This document shows, piece by piece, positions 34,778 through 43,656 of a stretch of 64,000 nt of DNA. The position numbers were made by a program, and so were the translations under genes. This stretch comes from VFZP01 sp043755595 (GTDB lineage: Bacteria > Acidobacteriota > Terriglobia > Bryobacterales > Bryobacteraceae), in contig JAYUSQ010000106.1 of the NCBI GenBank assembly GCA_043755595.1, positions 1-64,000 on the forward strand. Direction: 5' to 3'. The notes under the pieces are model-generated. The model was not told where the DNA came from. It saw only the letters and a list, made by a program, of their open reading frames with translations, and did no database searches. Position 1 is the stretch's first letter. Each line of letters begins with the position of its first letter.

Positions 34778-36511
34778 ATGCGCTTAACCTCCTTTGCTTG
34801 GCCGGCCGCCGCCGCGTTGCAACTCTTCGCCGCAGACTATCCTTACGGTCCCGATTCCACTCGCCAAGCCGGCGTTCCGCAGGGCAAAGTAACCCAGCAC
34901 TCCTGGTCCGCCAGCAAGGTCTTCCCGGGCTCGGTGCGGGACTATTGGGTCTACGTTCCCGCTCAATATACGGCCAGCGAGGCCGCCGCAGTGATGGTCT
35001 TTCAAGACGGCGGCGGCTATGTGAAAGAGGACGGCCAATCGCGCATCCCCGTGGTCTTCGACAACCTCATCGCCAAGGGCGAAATGCCAGTCACGATCGC
35101 GATCATGATCAACCCGGGCGTCATGCCGGCGCTCAGCGAAACCGCGATGGCCCGCTACAACCGGAGTTACGAATACGATGCGTTGGGCGACCGTTACGCC
35201 CGTTTCCTGATCGACGAAATTCTGCCCGAAGCCGGCAAGAGCTACACACTCACGCAAGACCCGAATCTGCGCGCGATCGCCGGCTCATCGTCGGGCGCGA
35301 TTGCGGCCTTCACCGCCGCCTGGAATCGTCCGGACGCCTTTCGCCGCGTGCTCAGCTTCATTGGCAGTTACACCAATCTCAAGGGCGGGCATGACTATGC
35401 GTGGCTGGTCCGCAAGACTGAACCCAAGCCGCTGCGGGTCTATCTGCAGGACGGCAAAAACGATCAAAACATCTACTCTGGAAATTGGTTTATCGGTAAC
35501 CAGGACCTTTACAGCGCCCTACAATATTCCGGCTACGATTCTACCTTCACGATCGGCGAGGAAGGCCACAACATGCGCCAGGGCGGCCCGCTGATGCCCG
35601 ATGCGCTACGCTGGCTCTGGCGCGATTGGACCAAGCCGATTGTGCCTTCGGTGGGCGGTTCACCCCGCCACTACATCACGCAGTTTCTCGCGCCCGGGAA
35701 GGATTGGGAACTGCTTTCGAGCGGTCATCAACTCACCGAAGGCCCCTCGGTCGACAAAGACGGCAACGTCTTCTTCAGCGATATCCCGGCGGCCAAGATT
35801 CACAAGATCGCGCCGGACGGCAAAGTAACACTTTGGAAACAAGACGACGGCAATGTCAACGGCATGATGTTCGGGCCTGACGGCCGGCTCTACGCCTGCC
35901 AGAACGGCCGCAAGCGCATTGTGTCCTGGGCCCCGGACGGCACGGGCGAAAGAGTCCATGCCGAAGGCGTGAATTCCAATGACCTGGTCGTTTTGAAAAG
36001 CGGCGGCATCTATTTTTCCGAACCGCCGACCAAGAAGATCTGGTACATCGACCCGGCCGGAACCCGCCGCGCCGTACATGAAGGAATCGAATCGCTCAAT
36101 GGCGTGATCGTTTCGCCGGACCAGTCGCTCCTGATGGCGACCGACTACCGCGGCAAATTCGTTTGGTCATTCCAGATTCAGCCGGACGGAGGGCTTGCTA
36201 ACGGCCAGCCGTTCTACCGGATGGAACTAATCGACGAGTCCGGCCAAAGCTTGGCCGATGGAATGACCCTCGATACTGAAGGTCATCTCTATGTGGCGAC
36301 GCGCGTGGGCATCCAAATCTGCGATCAACCCGGCCGCGTCGTGGGCATTATTAATAAGCCGCAGCCCGGCGCCTTGACCAATGTCGTTTTTGGCGGGTCG
36401 GATCTCGATTGGCTCTACGCGACCGCCGGTGACCGCGTCTATCGCCGACTTATGCGCCGCAAAGGCGCGTTCCCATGGGAGCCGGTAAAGCTGCCGCGAC
36501 CGGGCCTGTAG
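34778..36511 (+). CDS. Fusion of Fes-like esterase and SMP-30/gluconolactonase domains, exported
   Basis: 577 residues from ATG 34778 with a short signal peptide. Residues about 25-300 are an alpha/beta-hydrolase of the enterochelin-esterase type: MVFQDGGGYV, nucleophile elbow AGSSSGAIAAFTAAW, acid region LQDGKNDQN and histidine in GEEGHNMRQGGPLMPDALRW. Residues about 320-570 form a six-bladed SMP-30 propeller (LTEGPSVDKDGNVFFSDIPA, NGMMFGPDGRLYACQ, LNGVIVSPDQSLL). The two activities may act in series on a sugar ester and its lactone; this is inference. Both catalytic centres look intact. Confidence 0.85.
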   Translation: MRLTSFAWPAAAALQLFAADYPYGPDSTRQAGVPQGKVTQHSWSASKVFPGSVRDYWVYVPAQYTASEAAAVMVFQDGGGYVKEDGQSRIPVVFDNLIAKGEMPVTIAIMINPGVMPALSETAMARYNRSYEYDALGDRYARFLIDEILPEAGKSYTLTQDPNLRAIAGSSSGAIAAFTAAWNRPDAFRRVLSFIGSYTNLKGGHDYAWLVRKTEPKPLRVYLQDGKNDQNIYSGNWFIGNQDLYSALQYSGYDSTFTIGEEGHNMRQGGPLMPDALRWLWRDWTKPIVPSVGGSPRHYITQFLAPGKDWELLSSGHQLTEGPSVDKDGNVFFSDIPAAKIHKIAPDGKVTLWKQDDGNVNGMMFGPDGRLYACQNGRKRIVSWAPDGTGERVHAEGVNSNDLVVLKSGGIYFSEPPTKKIWYIDPAGTRRAVHEGIESLNGVIVSPDQSLLMATDYRGKFVWSFQIQPDGGLANGQPFYRMELIDESGQSLADGMTLDTEGHLYVATRVGIQICDQPGRVVGIINKPQPGALTNVVFGGSDLDWLYATAGDRVYRRLMRRKGAFPWEPVKLPRPGL

Positions 36512-36573
36512 CCGAGTTCAACCGCCGGGCAGAATCCGTTTACTGGGGGGCGCGGGCGAGGGATAATTGAGGT

Positions 36574-36816
36574 ATGACCGAACTTGAGATGATGCGCAAG
36601 TGGGTCCAGACCTGGAAAGAGGCTGGGCCCGAGTTGGAGGCGATCCGGCAGCAGGAGGTTCGCGAGGCGGACAATGTGGTGGCGCTGGCGCAGATGGGAT
36701 GTCTCTTTGACCACGCCACACGGTCTCAGCCGCCTCGCGAATCGTCGGGCTTGATCGAAATGCAACGACTCTTCGCTAAGCTGCCTCGATGGCGGATCTG
36801 CTGGACGTCGCGCTAG
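36574..36816 (+). CDS. Conserved hypothetical small protein
   Basis: 80 residues, helical and charged: MTELEMMRKWVQTWKEAGPE, then LEAIRQQEVREADNVVALAQ. I recall near-identical openings in other acidobacterial proteins of 70-80 residues, always without known function. From 36817 to 36949 no further gene is seen. Confidence 0.6.
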   Translation: MTELEMMRKWVQTWKEAGPELEAIRQQEVREADNVVALAQMGCLFDHATRSQPPRESSGLIEMQRLFAKLPRWRICWTSR

Positions 36817-36949
36817 GAGCCAGAGCAGGAATTCGAACACGAACCAACCGCTATAACATGGCGTAACACGGTTTCGCCTCGCTGGGGCGGTGCGCGTGAC
36901 GACGTTTTGTCCACGGACACGGCGGTGTGCCTACGTATACTGGCAAGGT

Positions 36950-37633
36950 ATGACCTGGGCTGACGGCAAAGAAGAATTGAAACGCCTATCTAGTTGGCTG
37001 AGGACCCTGTCAGGGTGGCTTTCCGAGAAACCGCCGCGGCACTTGTTCTTCGCCGTGATTGTGATTGGTGGTGCCCTTGTGGCTGCACTGGCGTTCCCGT
37101 CCGAGCGAACGGTTCGATTGACGGGGTTGGTTTGGCAATTGATTGGCATTGTGATCGTCGTGTGTGACATCCAAGGTAAATCCAAGCGTTACGATTTTCC
37201 CGGTTTGTGGCAAAGTTTTCGCGAATGGCTCCGGCGGCGCCCTGCGTATGGGAGCGGTTCCGTTCACAGATGGGTCGGAGCCGCCTCCGGGAGTGTGTCG
37301 CTAAGAGGAGGACGGGCATCTCTTCGAGTAGGGTTGCCGCCCGGGGCGTCAGTGGAGCAAAGAGTGCGACTGCTAGAACAAAGCCTTGAGAGCCAGTCAG
37401 ATAAGCTTGATTCACTGCAAGATCAGGTCGACCAGAATCGAATCGCTCAAGATGGGGCGCTTCAATCGGAACACCAAGTTCGAAAGGCTGCGATTGAAAC
37501 TCTGAACGAGGCCTTGAAAGCTACGCAGACTGACGGCCTCCATATTTCGATGATTGGAACCGGCTGTGTGCTGATGGGGTCCATTCTCAGTACAGCTTCG
37601 ATCGAGATCTTTTCCTGGTGCTTCGCTCGATGA
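36950..37633 (+). CDS. Membrane protein with cytoplasmic coiled coil, unknown; first gene of a two-gene module
   Basis: ATG 36950 (AAGG 4 bases ahead) gives 227 residues. Predicted membrane helices lie at about 31-49 (LFFAVIVIGGALVAALAFP), 57-73 and 199-216. Between them is a basic, glycine/serine-rich stretch, then a heptad-like coiled coil at about 133-192 (VRLLEQSLESQSDKLDSLQD). No family is recognised. The next gene starts 51 bases after the stop and encodes a nuclease-fold-like protein. Lower GC and different codon flavour by eye suggest acquired DNA. Confidence 0.65.
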   Translation: MTWADGKEELKRLSSWLRTLSGWLSEKPPRHLFFAVIVIGGALVAALAFPSERTVRLTGLVWQLIGIVIVVCDIQGKSKRYDFPGLWQSFREWLRRRPAYGSGSVHRWVGAASGSVSLRGGRASLRVGLPPGASVEQRVRLLEQSLESQSDKLDSLQDQVDQNRIAQDGALQSEHQVRKAAIETLNEALKATQTDGLHISMIGTGCVLMGSILSTASIEIFSWCFAR

Positions 37634-37684
37634 TGGCAAGTCCGATTCCAAAGCGTGTGCTCGTTACGTGCGATCATCAAGCCG

Positions 37685-38521
37685 ATGGGGAACGAGACGC
37701 CGGCGGCCGACCTGAAGCTTTTCGATGGAATCAAGAGGAGCGGATTTCCATTCCAGTGTCACATCGCTGACTCGATCCAACGGCAAGGTGGCTTCAAAGT
37801 GGAGACGGAAGTGGCCTATGACGGCGGGAACGGCTCAATCGGTTTCATAGATATCGTCGCCGCCGCTGAAAACAGGACGCGGTTGATAATCGAATGCAAG
37901 AGGTCTCAGGAGGATGTCTACCAGTTCTTGCTCCGGCCAGACGATCGCCCGACGTCGGCCTTCCATGGCTTGTACGTAAGTACATTGAAAGGCTGCTCCC
38001 CGCAACGCTCGGTACGATACACCATTTTTCACTGCGGGCCCCTTGCGTTCTGCGCTGAGTTCTGTTGTGCGCACGCGGTCAAGTCCAATGACAAATTAGA
38101 GAGCAGACTTCTGGAGAACATCATTCATACCCTCGTGGTTTCGACCGAGGCCTACGCTGCGGAAGTTCACCGTTCGATTGCCCGCGATCTCGAAGCATCT
38201 GGCTCGTCACGAAGTGTTGTCTTCGTCCCAATTCTAGTCACCACGGCGAGGCTGTTTGTTGTCCGAATTGACCCGTTCGCGGATGTGGACCCGGAGACCG
38301 GAGAATTCAACCCGGAACTTGGCCGGACGCCCGCAGAGGAAGTTGAAATGATTCGGTTCCAGAAGGAGTTTACCGCAAGACACGATCGCGAGACACGAAC
38401 ACGGACGGTGTTCGTCGCTCGACCCTCGGCCTTGCCCTCGCTGTTGAGAGAACTCCTCCGGGCGACTGCAGACAATCGGCCTTCCGACCCTGTGATCGCA
38501 TATAACCGGCATCTGAGTTAG
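37685..38521 (+). CDS. Unknown protein with a PD-(D/E)XK-like nuclease motif; second gene of the module
   Basis: ATG 37685 gives 278 residues (GTG 37655 is an alternative). Near the N-terminus the order FKVETEVAY, GFIDIVAA (Asp56) and LIIECKR (Glu70-Cys-Lys72) matches the strand-turn-strand core of PD-(D/E)XK nucleases. The remaining 200 residues include cysteines (FCAEFCCAH) and an alpha/beta region (VVFVPILVTTARLFVVRIDP) with no family I recognise. The pairing with a membrane coiled-coil protein suggests a defence-type effector plus membrane partner, but that is inference. Confidence 0.65.
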   Translation: MGNETPAADLKLFDGIKRSGFPFQCHIADSIQRQGGFKVETEVAYDGGNGSIGFIDIVAAAENRTRLIIECKRSQEDVYQFLLRPDDRPTSAFHGLYVSTLKGCSPQRSVRYTIFHCGPLAFCAEFCCAHAVKSNDKLESRLLENIIHTLVVSTEAYAAEVHRSIARDLEASGSSRSVVFVPILVTTARLFVVRIDPFADVDPETGEFNPELGRTPAEEVEMIRFQKEFTARHDRETRTRTVFVARPSALPSLLRELLRATADNRPSDPVIAYNRHLS

Positions 38522-38681
38522 TCACGAATTGCCTGTCTGACCGTTCGCGCGCCTGGATCACCAACCCCATGCAGTCAACCAGCGCCAGGCACCCAGTTTG
38601 TTCGGGCGCTGGGCGCGTCAAAGTATACCCGCAGGTCGGCCACAGCTTCGCGCACTTATTTCCGTCCGCTAAGGAATCCGC

Positions 38682-40694
38682 TCATTTCGCGGCAGGCGGC
38701 ATCAGCATGTATTGGTCCCAGAACCAGGCGCCGCGCTCGACCACCATCTTCAAGTCCGACTCGAGTAAGTAGCCGTCCTTCGCTAACAGCTTCGCTGCGG
38801 CGGTGAACTTTTCCACGTACTCCAGCTTGTTCTTGTAGCGTTCTTCGATCGAGGGGCGCGGGTCTCCGGTCTTAGTTCGCTCCGCCTTCGTCTTGGCGAA
38901 GAAGAAGGTGGAGCCCACCATACTGTATAACTCGTCCGGCGCGCCGATCGCCGCTGGCCGCATGTTCCAGCCCGTGTAAGTGCCGAGCGGAGCGACTAAC
39001 ATGGGATGCCGGATGCCCGCCGTTTCGTTGCCATCGATATCCACCTGCGGCACCACGGCTGCAAAGGCGGCGCCCATCTTGGGCGGATCCTGCGTCACGA
39101 TTCCCTTGGCGCGGAAGTCCGGCCCGTAGTCGGCCCTCCAAGCGCGCTGTGGCCGGGTAGGCGATTTGCTCCCCGGGATTTTTGGCCAGTTGACCGCGCC
39201 GGCCGACACCAACTGATCCTTGCCCGCCAGCGGAACCTGCGAAGCCGGCGGCTCTTTGCCGGACGACACCCACTCATTCATCGCCACCAACAACGCACGC
39301 ATGTGCCACCGGTAATCATTGCCGTTGGCGACATACTCGGCCCCGCCTTTTTTCGGTGGAAAGGCGCCGGGGCCATGTTGGGTTCCCGTCAGGAAATACG
39401 CTCGTGTGCCGGGCGCCATCAAGGCGTCTTCTCTGCCGTCGAGCGATGAGTGAATCAGCGCCGCCGCACGGCCCCAATACTCGTACGATCCGTTGGTGTA
39501 GAAGACTTTCGGCACGACGGCGGCGAGTTGCGCTTTGTCGAGCAGACCGGCGGTCAGGCCCGTTTCCGCGTCGCTCTCCGGCAGATCGGTGAACGGAAAA
39601 ATATCCGTGGGGTAGGAGCAATTCAGGTGCGGATGTCCGTCGCGCGAGGCTTGTCCGAAGCGGAGGTTGAAGCTACCCCGCCCGGCTCCCGCCACGTGGG
39701 CCCAGACACCGTCAAAGACCTTGCGGCCCTGTTCGTCGGCATTGAAGCCATTGTAGAGATAGGTTCGGAGGAAACGCCCGGATTGCGAGGTGCCGAACCC
39801 CAGGATGCGCTTGTACTTAAAATCGCCCAGGCTGTTGATGCTCGCGATGTCGGAGCCGTATTTGAGGTAGGAAAGGAAATCGCGCATGCCGGTGGGGCCG
39901 AGTCCGACCAGCGCCGGGTCTTTGGCGGTGTAGACAACTTCGTAGATCTTGCCGGGCGTCAAGCCGCCTTCGACCGATACGCCGCCGCGGTCGGCCGTGA
40001 AGTTCCATTGGGTGCGGGGAATCAAGCGGCGCGCGCCTTCGCAGCGGTCACGAACGGTTAGCTGGGCGGCACGATCGGCGGGGTCGGCCACGAGATAGGG
40101 GAGATGGGTGCGATCGGCGAGCGAAAACCCGTCGGAGGGGCCGTCCGGAATATGCTCGGAGCGCACGATGCCGGTGATAGGCTGGCCGTTGTTCGTCGCA
40201 ACCGGCGAAAAAAGCCGTAGCAGATCCGGCTGATGAGGGACGTCGAACTGCCAGCCCAGCCAGACCAACGTGTAGCCGCGCTCCAGCAGGAACCCGTCGC
40301 CAAAATCTTTTTCGTCGCGAGGGTCGCGCGCCGAAGGTGAATCGCTGAACATCCCGATCATGCCTTTGCCGCCCCGGTTGGATACTTCAAAGAGCGCCGT
40401 GCCGTTGCCGAGTTTCGGGTCGGTGGGTTTGAGCACGTAGAAATCGGCGGCGAATTCCACGAGACCCTGTTCGTTGCGGGGCGCCAAGTCGATGTCGGTG
40501 ATCAATTGATTGGCGGACAACTTGGGGTCCAGCGTGAAGTTCACCTTGCCTGTCACGCGCTCATAGGCTCCGGCTTTGCCGAAGGTTTTGCCGCTTAAGA
40601 CGTCGGAGCGTTCGAGAGTATGAACACTCTTGACGGCTCCGAAGGCCGCGCATGAGAAAGCAAGTGCTAGGAGGAAGGAACCGCGCCTGACCAT
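38682..40694 (-). CDS. Exported alpha/beta-hydrolase domain protein
   Basis: 670 residues with a signal peptide (MVRRGSFLLALAFSCAAFG). The nucleophile elbow is FGTSQSGRFLRTYLYNGFN, preceded by a long N-terminal region (GKTFGKAGAYERVTGKVNF) characteristic of this large secreted hydrolase family, which I know as Abhydrolase_10 from memory. A late GTQHGPGAFP supplies a likely catalytic histidine. Substrates are not established; ester or peptide hydrolysis outside the cytoplasm is likely. Confidence 0.82.
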   Translation of the reverse strand: MVRRGSFLLALAFSCAAFGAVKSVHTLERSDVLSGKTFGKAGAYERVTGKVNFTLDPKLSANQLITDIDLAPRNEQGLVEFAADFYVLKPTDPKLGNGTALFEVSNRGGKGMIGMFSDSPSARDPRDEKDFGDGFLLERGYTLVWLGWQFDVPHQPDLLRLFSPVATNNGQPITGIVRSEHIPDGPSDGFSLADRTHLPYLVADPADRAAQLTVRDRCEGARRLIPRTQWNFTADRGGVSVEGGLTPGKIYEVVYTAKDPALVGLGPTGMRDFLSYLKYGSDIASINSLGDFKYKRILGFGTSQSGRFLRTYLYNGFNADEQGRKVFDGVWAHVAGAGRGSFNLRFGQASRDGHPHLNCSYPTDIFPFTDLPESDAETGLTAGLLDKAQLAAVVPKVFYTNGSYEYWGRAAALIHSSLDGREDALMAPGTRAYFLTGTQHGPGAFPPKKGGAEYVANGNDYRWHMRALLVAMNEWVSSGKEPPASQVPLAGKDQLVSAGAVNWPKIPGSKSPTRPQRAWRADYGPDFRAKGIVTQDPPKMGAAFAAVVPQVDIDGNETAGIRHPMLVAPLGTYTGWNMRPAAIGAPDELYSMVGSTFFFAKTKAERTKTGDPRPSIEERYKNKLEYVEKFTAAAKLLAKDGYLLESDLKMVVERGAWFWDQYMLMPPAAK

Positions 40695-40727
40695 TCAGTC
40701 CATTAGAGACCCTGAGCCCTGGGTCCG

Positions 40728-41335
40728 TCAAGCTGCTGCTTGCGGCCCGTTGAGCCGCTCCAGTAGCCATAGTAGTTCGCGTTCAAACCGGACGAAGGAA
40801 CGCGATCGCCTGGCCAGTTGGAGGTCCAGTTGTCGGGTGAAGAGGAGTTGGTCGACGGTGGGCCGGTAACTTGAGCCAACGTCAGCAATCTTTCGCAGCC
40901 ACTCTTTGGCTCCGCGGATTTCCTCGGAATTGCCGGGTGCTTCCAGGCTGGCGGGCAAGCCACGGAAGCCTCGGAAGCCTTCGGCGGCGGCGAGAAACCA
41001 GGACTCGTATTCGCGGTAAGCGAGGCTTACGGCAACGGGTACGCGGCCAGCCGCCGATTCTGCGCGGCGCAGCAAATGCGGTCCGATCTTAGCCGGCAAT
41101 CGTCATCTGCGTCTACCAAAACGAGCACGCCTCCGGAGGCCCCCGCGAACTTCAACGCTACTTGGACGGCTCGTTCGGCTTCACCAGGTTTCATAAGCCG
41201 ATGGCGGTCCCAACGGATGGGAGGGTGAACGATTGGCGCACTCACCTTATGATCGATACAGATGCGATGAATAAGCGCCGGAACGGATTTGACTTCGCCA
41301 TGACCTTCGACGATGCAACAAAGGCGAACTGGCAT
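40728..41335 (-). pseudogene. DUF4276 (Toprim-like) protein, one frameshift
   Basis: ATG 41335 opens MPVRLCCIVEGHGEVKSVPA through VLVLVDADDDC (residues 70-80), with the conserved Glu of VEGHGE and the DxD typical of this Toprim-like family. A one-base deletion near 41093-41096 then shifts the frame. The continuation AKIGPHLLRRAESAAGRVPV, then YREYESWFLAAAEGFRG and SYRPTVDQLLF, is the rest of the same protein (about 200 residues in all). It starts 7 bases after the ATPase stop, so the two form one operon. The catalytic partner is dead, or a sequencing error is present. Confidence 0.8.
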
Positions 41336-41341
41336 TTCAAA

Positions 41342-42550
41342 TCAATCCGCGTGATCGAATAGTAGCTTCAGTTGTTTCTCGCTGGCGGCAATATCGTCGA
41401 GATCCGGGAAGAGTTGATCGAGGCGGAGTAACTCGCCCGCCGTACACAAACCCTCTCGTAGGGCTTCTCGGCCCACTTGGTTTACTCGCGCAATCTGACT
41501 CTCGCCTTCAGTGTTCACCACGGCGACAATCGAGTCCGTGGACAATTCCTTGCTGTCCAAAAGATCGGGGCTGTGGCTATTAACAATGACTTGAATTCTC
41601 TCGCTGGCTTCTAATAGCGCGTCGAGCAATAACCCGGCGGCTGCGGGATGCAATGCGGTTTCGGGCTCTTCAATCCCTACAACCCGCACAACCGGCCCGT
41701 CGCCGGATGAGTATTGAAAGAGCGACACGAGCACGCCAAGCGCCCGGAGCGTGCCGTCGGACATATTCGCGGCGTCGAAGCGCCAAGGATATTCGGACCC
41801 GCCCACAGTCTGACGAAACTCAATCGTTTCTTTGGAGCCCATCGCTTTGACCTCTACGGATTCCACGCCGGGCACGACCTTGATTAAGTACTCTTCAATA
41901 CGTTTCTTACGCTCCGGGGCCTTCCGCGACAGCGCTGCCAGGATGCTCGCCAAGTTGCTTCCATCGCGCCGCAGGAGGAGTGCGGGGTCGGGCGATTGGA
42001 GATCGCGAATCCTGTCGGGATTGAGATTGTAGAAGCCCATGCGCGAGAGGCTCTCGAACACCGGACGAAGAACGGGCCAGCCCGAGGCGAGCGGAAGATA
42101 CAGACGGTCGGAACTAGCCGGCGGCGGCGTGCCAATTAGCCCGCCGTGCTTTGCCAGCCAACCTTTGCGGATGTGATAGAAAGCCGGAGCAATTCCTGTT
42201 ACAACACATTCTTCGTTGAGCACCTCGAACCCGCCCGAGGGCTTGGAACCAACATGGAACGAGTAGTGACCTTCGGCGCCTTCGATCACGAAATCGAAGC
42301 GCATGGAAAAGTTGTTCGGATGTCCCGTGGACCGGCGTCTGACTTCGCCAATGCCTCCACGCTCGCGAATAGCGTGGTCGAGCGAATCGCGCAGGGCATC
42401 GGCGGTAAATCGCAGCGCATCGAGAAAATTACTTTTCCCGGACCCATTAGGTCCGACGAGAAAAGTTAAAGGGCCGAGCGCCAAATCGCAAGCACCGATG
42501 CTGCGGTAGTTCTTGATGCGAACGCGCTGCAGGAAAACTGGATCCGGCAT
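41342..42550 (-). CDS. AAA ATPase (AAA15/AAA21, RecF/OLD-like), partner of the DUF4276 gene
   Basis: 402 residues. N-terminal FLQRVRIKNYRSIGACDLAL and Walker A FLVGPNGSGKSN (about 31-42) are the standard start of SMC/RecF-like ATPases. C-terminal VVGIEEPETALHPAA is Walker B with signature context, and VIVNSHSPDLLD carries the H-loop. Such ATPases paired with DUF4276 or RloB-type Toprim proteins occur in abortive-infection-like defence systems (family knowledge). The ATPase looks intact while the partner is frameshifted. Confidence 0.85.
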   Translation of the reverse strand: MPDPVFLQRVRIKNYRSIGACDLALGPLTFLVGPNGSGKSNFLDALRFTADALRDSLDHAIRERGGIGEVRRRSTGHPNNFSMRFDFVIEGAEGHYSFHVGSKPSGGFEVLNEECVVTGIAPAFYHIRKGWLAKHGGLIGTPPPASSDRLYLPLASGWPVLRPVFESLSRMGFYNLNPDRIRDLQSPDPALLLRRDGSNLASILAALSRKAPERKKRIEEYLIKVVPGVESVEVKAMGSKETIEFRQTVGGSEYPWRFDAANMSDGTLRALGVLVSLFQYSSGDGPVVRVVGIEEPETALHPAAAGLLLDALLEASERIQVIVNSHSPDLLDSKELSTDSIVAVVNTEGESQIARVNQVGREALREGLCTAGELLRLDQLFPDLDDIAASEKQLKLLFDHAD

Positions 42551-42579
42551 GAGCCTTCGCTTTGAAAGCCGCTCTGCCG

Positions 42580-43617
42580 CTACTGAACCTGTTCAAGAAT
42601 GGCGAAGTCGCCCGGGTTCCAGGCTTGCGCGATTACGTAGAGCTTGCCGTTGGTTTCGCGCAAGACGGCGTTGTGAATGTGCAGGAAATTCGGGAGGCCG
42701 AGGTCTTCCTTCACCATCACCGTGGAGACCAGCTTGTCGTCTTCCATGATGTAGATGGGCGCGCCCTTGCTGCGATCCGGCCCGTCGAGTGAGCCGACAA
42801 TGGCGTAGTTGCCTTGATACTGGATATCGCAGGGGAGCGAGCCCAGAGGCATGCGCAAGGTGGATAGATAATGGCCGTGGCGGTTGAAGCGGTCGATTTC
42901 GGCGTTCGGGCGATCGGCCACATCGATACGTGTGGTTCCCGGCGGAATCGTGATGCCGTGCGACGTGCCGAATTGCCCGGGCAAGGTGCCGCGGCCGCCC
43001 CAGGACAGATCGTTCCACTCGGTGCGCATCGGGTTGGCTCCGGTGATGCGCGCGGTGAGCACCATGTCGAGGTTGGAGTAGCCGGTGGTGATGTAGAGCA
43101 AACCGTTGAGGTGTTCGACGTCGGTCGGAATGAAGTTGCCGCGGCCGAGGAAGTAGTTGTTGGCGGTGACGCTGCCGAGATCTTGCGTGCCGTCCGGCGC
43201 GTTGAGCGTGTTGACCAGCTTGCCGTCAATCGTCGTGATGAACACCTTATTGGCGGCAGTGCCAGGGAAAACCAGATAGGGTGCGCCATCGGGACCTTCG
43301 AAGATGGTGGCGTTGTGCATGGTGGTGTCGCGCATTTCCGGCGCGGTATCGAGCATGCGCGTGGATTTTAGATCCGCTGAAATCTGAATGATCCCGGCTC
43401 CCGGTAAAGCAAAATACGTTTCGCCTTTGCCTGGACGGCGATCGATGGCAAAGCCGCCGTGCGCCGCTTTCAAAACCTTCTGCGCCTCGGCGGGCAGGTG
43501 GGTTGAGTTATAAAGGACGCGGAAGCGCATCTTACCGTTGCCGCTCACGCCGGAGCCTTGTGTCCACGCCAAACCGACCAGAGTCAGGAACAGCGCGACG
43601 ATCCAGAAACGTTTCAT
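42580..43617 (-). CDS. Exported beta-propeller (NHL/SMP-like) protein
   Basis: ATG 43617 has GGGAAGA upstream and opens a signal peptide (MKRFWIVALFLTLVGLAWTQ). The 345-residue mature region shows repeating propeller-like strands: GAPYLVFPG, NGLLYITTGYSNLDMVL, TRIDVADRPNAEIDRFNRHG and NGKLYVIAQAWNPGD. The DRPNAEI phrase is typical of six-bladed NHL-type proteins. Function unknown; a periplasmic binding or lactonase role is possible. Confidence 0.75.
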   Translation of the reverse strand: MKRFWIVALFLTLVGLAWTQGSGVSGNGKMRFRVLYNSTHLPAEAQKVLKAAHGGFAIDRRPGKGETYFALPGAGIIQISADLKSTRMLDTAPEMRDTTMHNATIFEGPDGAPYLVFPGTAANKVFITTIDGKLVNTLNAPDGTQDLGSVTANNYFLGRGNFIPTDVEHLNGLLYITTGYSNLDMVLTARITGANPMRTEWNDLSWGGRGTLPGQFGTSHGITIPPGTTRIDVADRPNAEIDRFNRHGHYLSTLRMPLGSLPCDIQYQGNYAIVGSLDGPDRSKGAPIYIMEDDKLVSTVMVKEDLGLPNFLHIHNAVLRETNGKLYVIAQAWNPGDFAILEQVQ

Positions 43618-43656
43618 TTTGATTGTTATCTTCCCTTTGTCAAGATACACCAGTGG

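Noticed and set aside
36820..36860. tRNA-like TTCGAAT segment on the minus strand
   Set aside because: Only a T-arm-like GTTCGAATTCC is present; no acceptor stem, D arm or anticodon arm can be folded around it.
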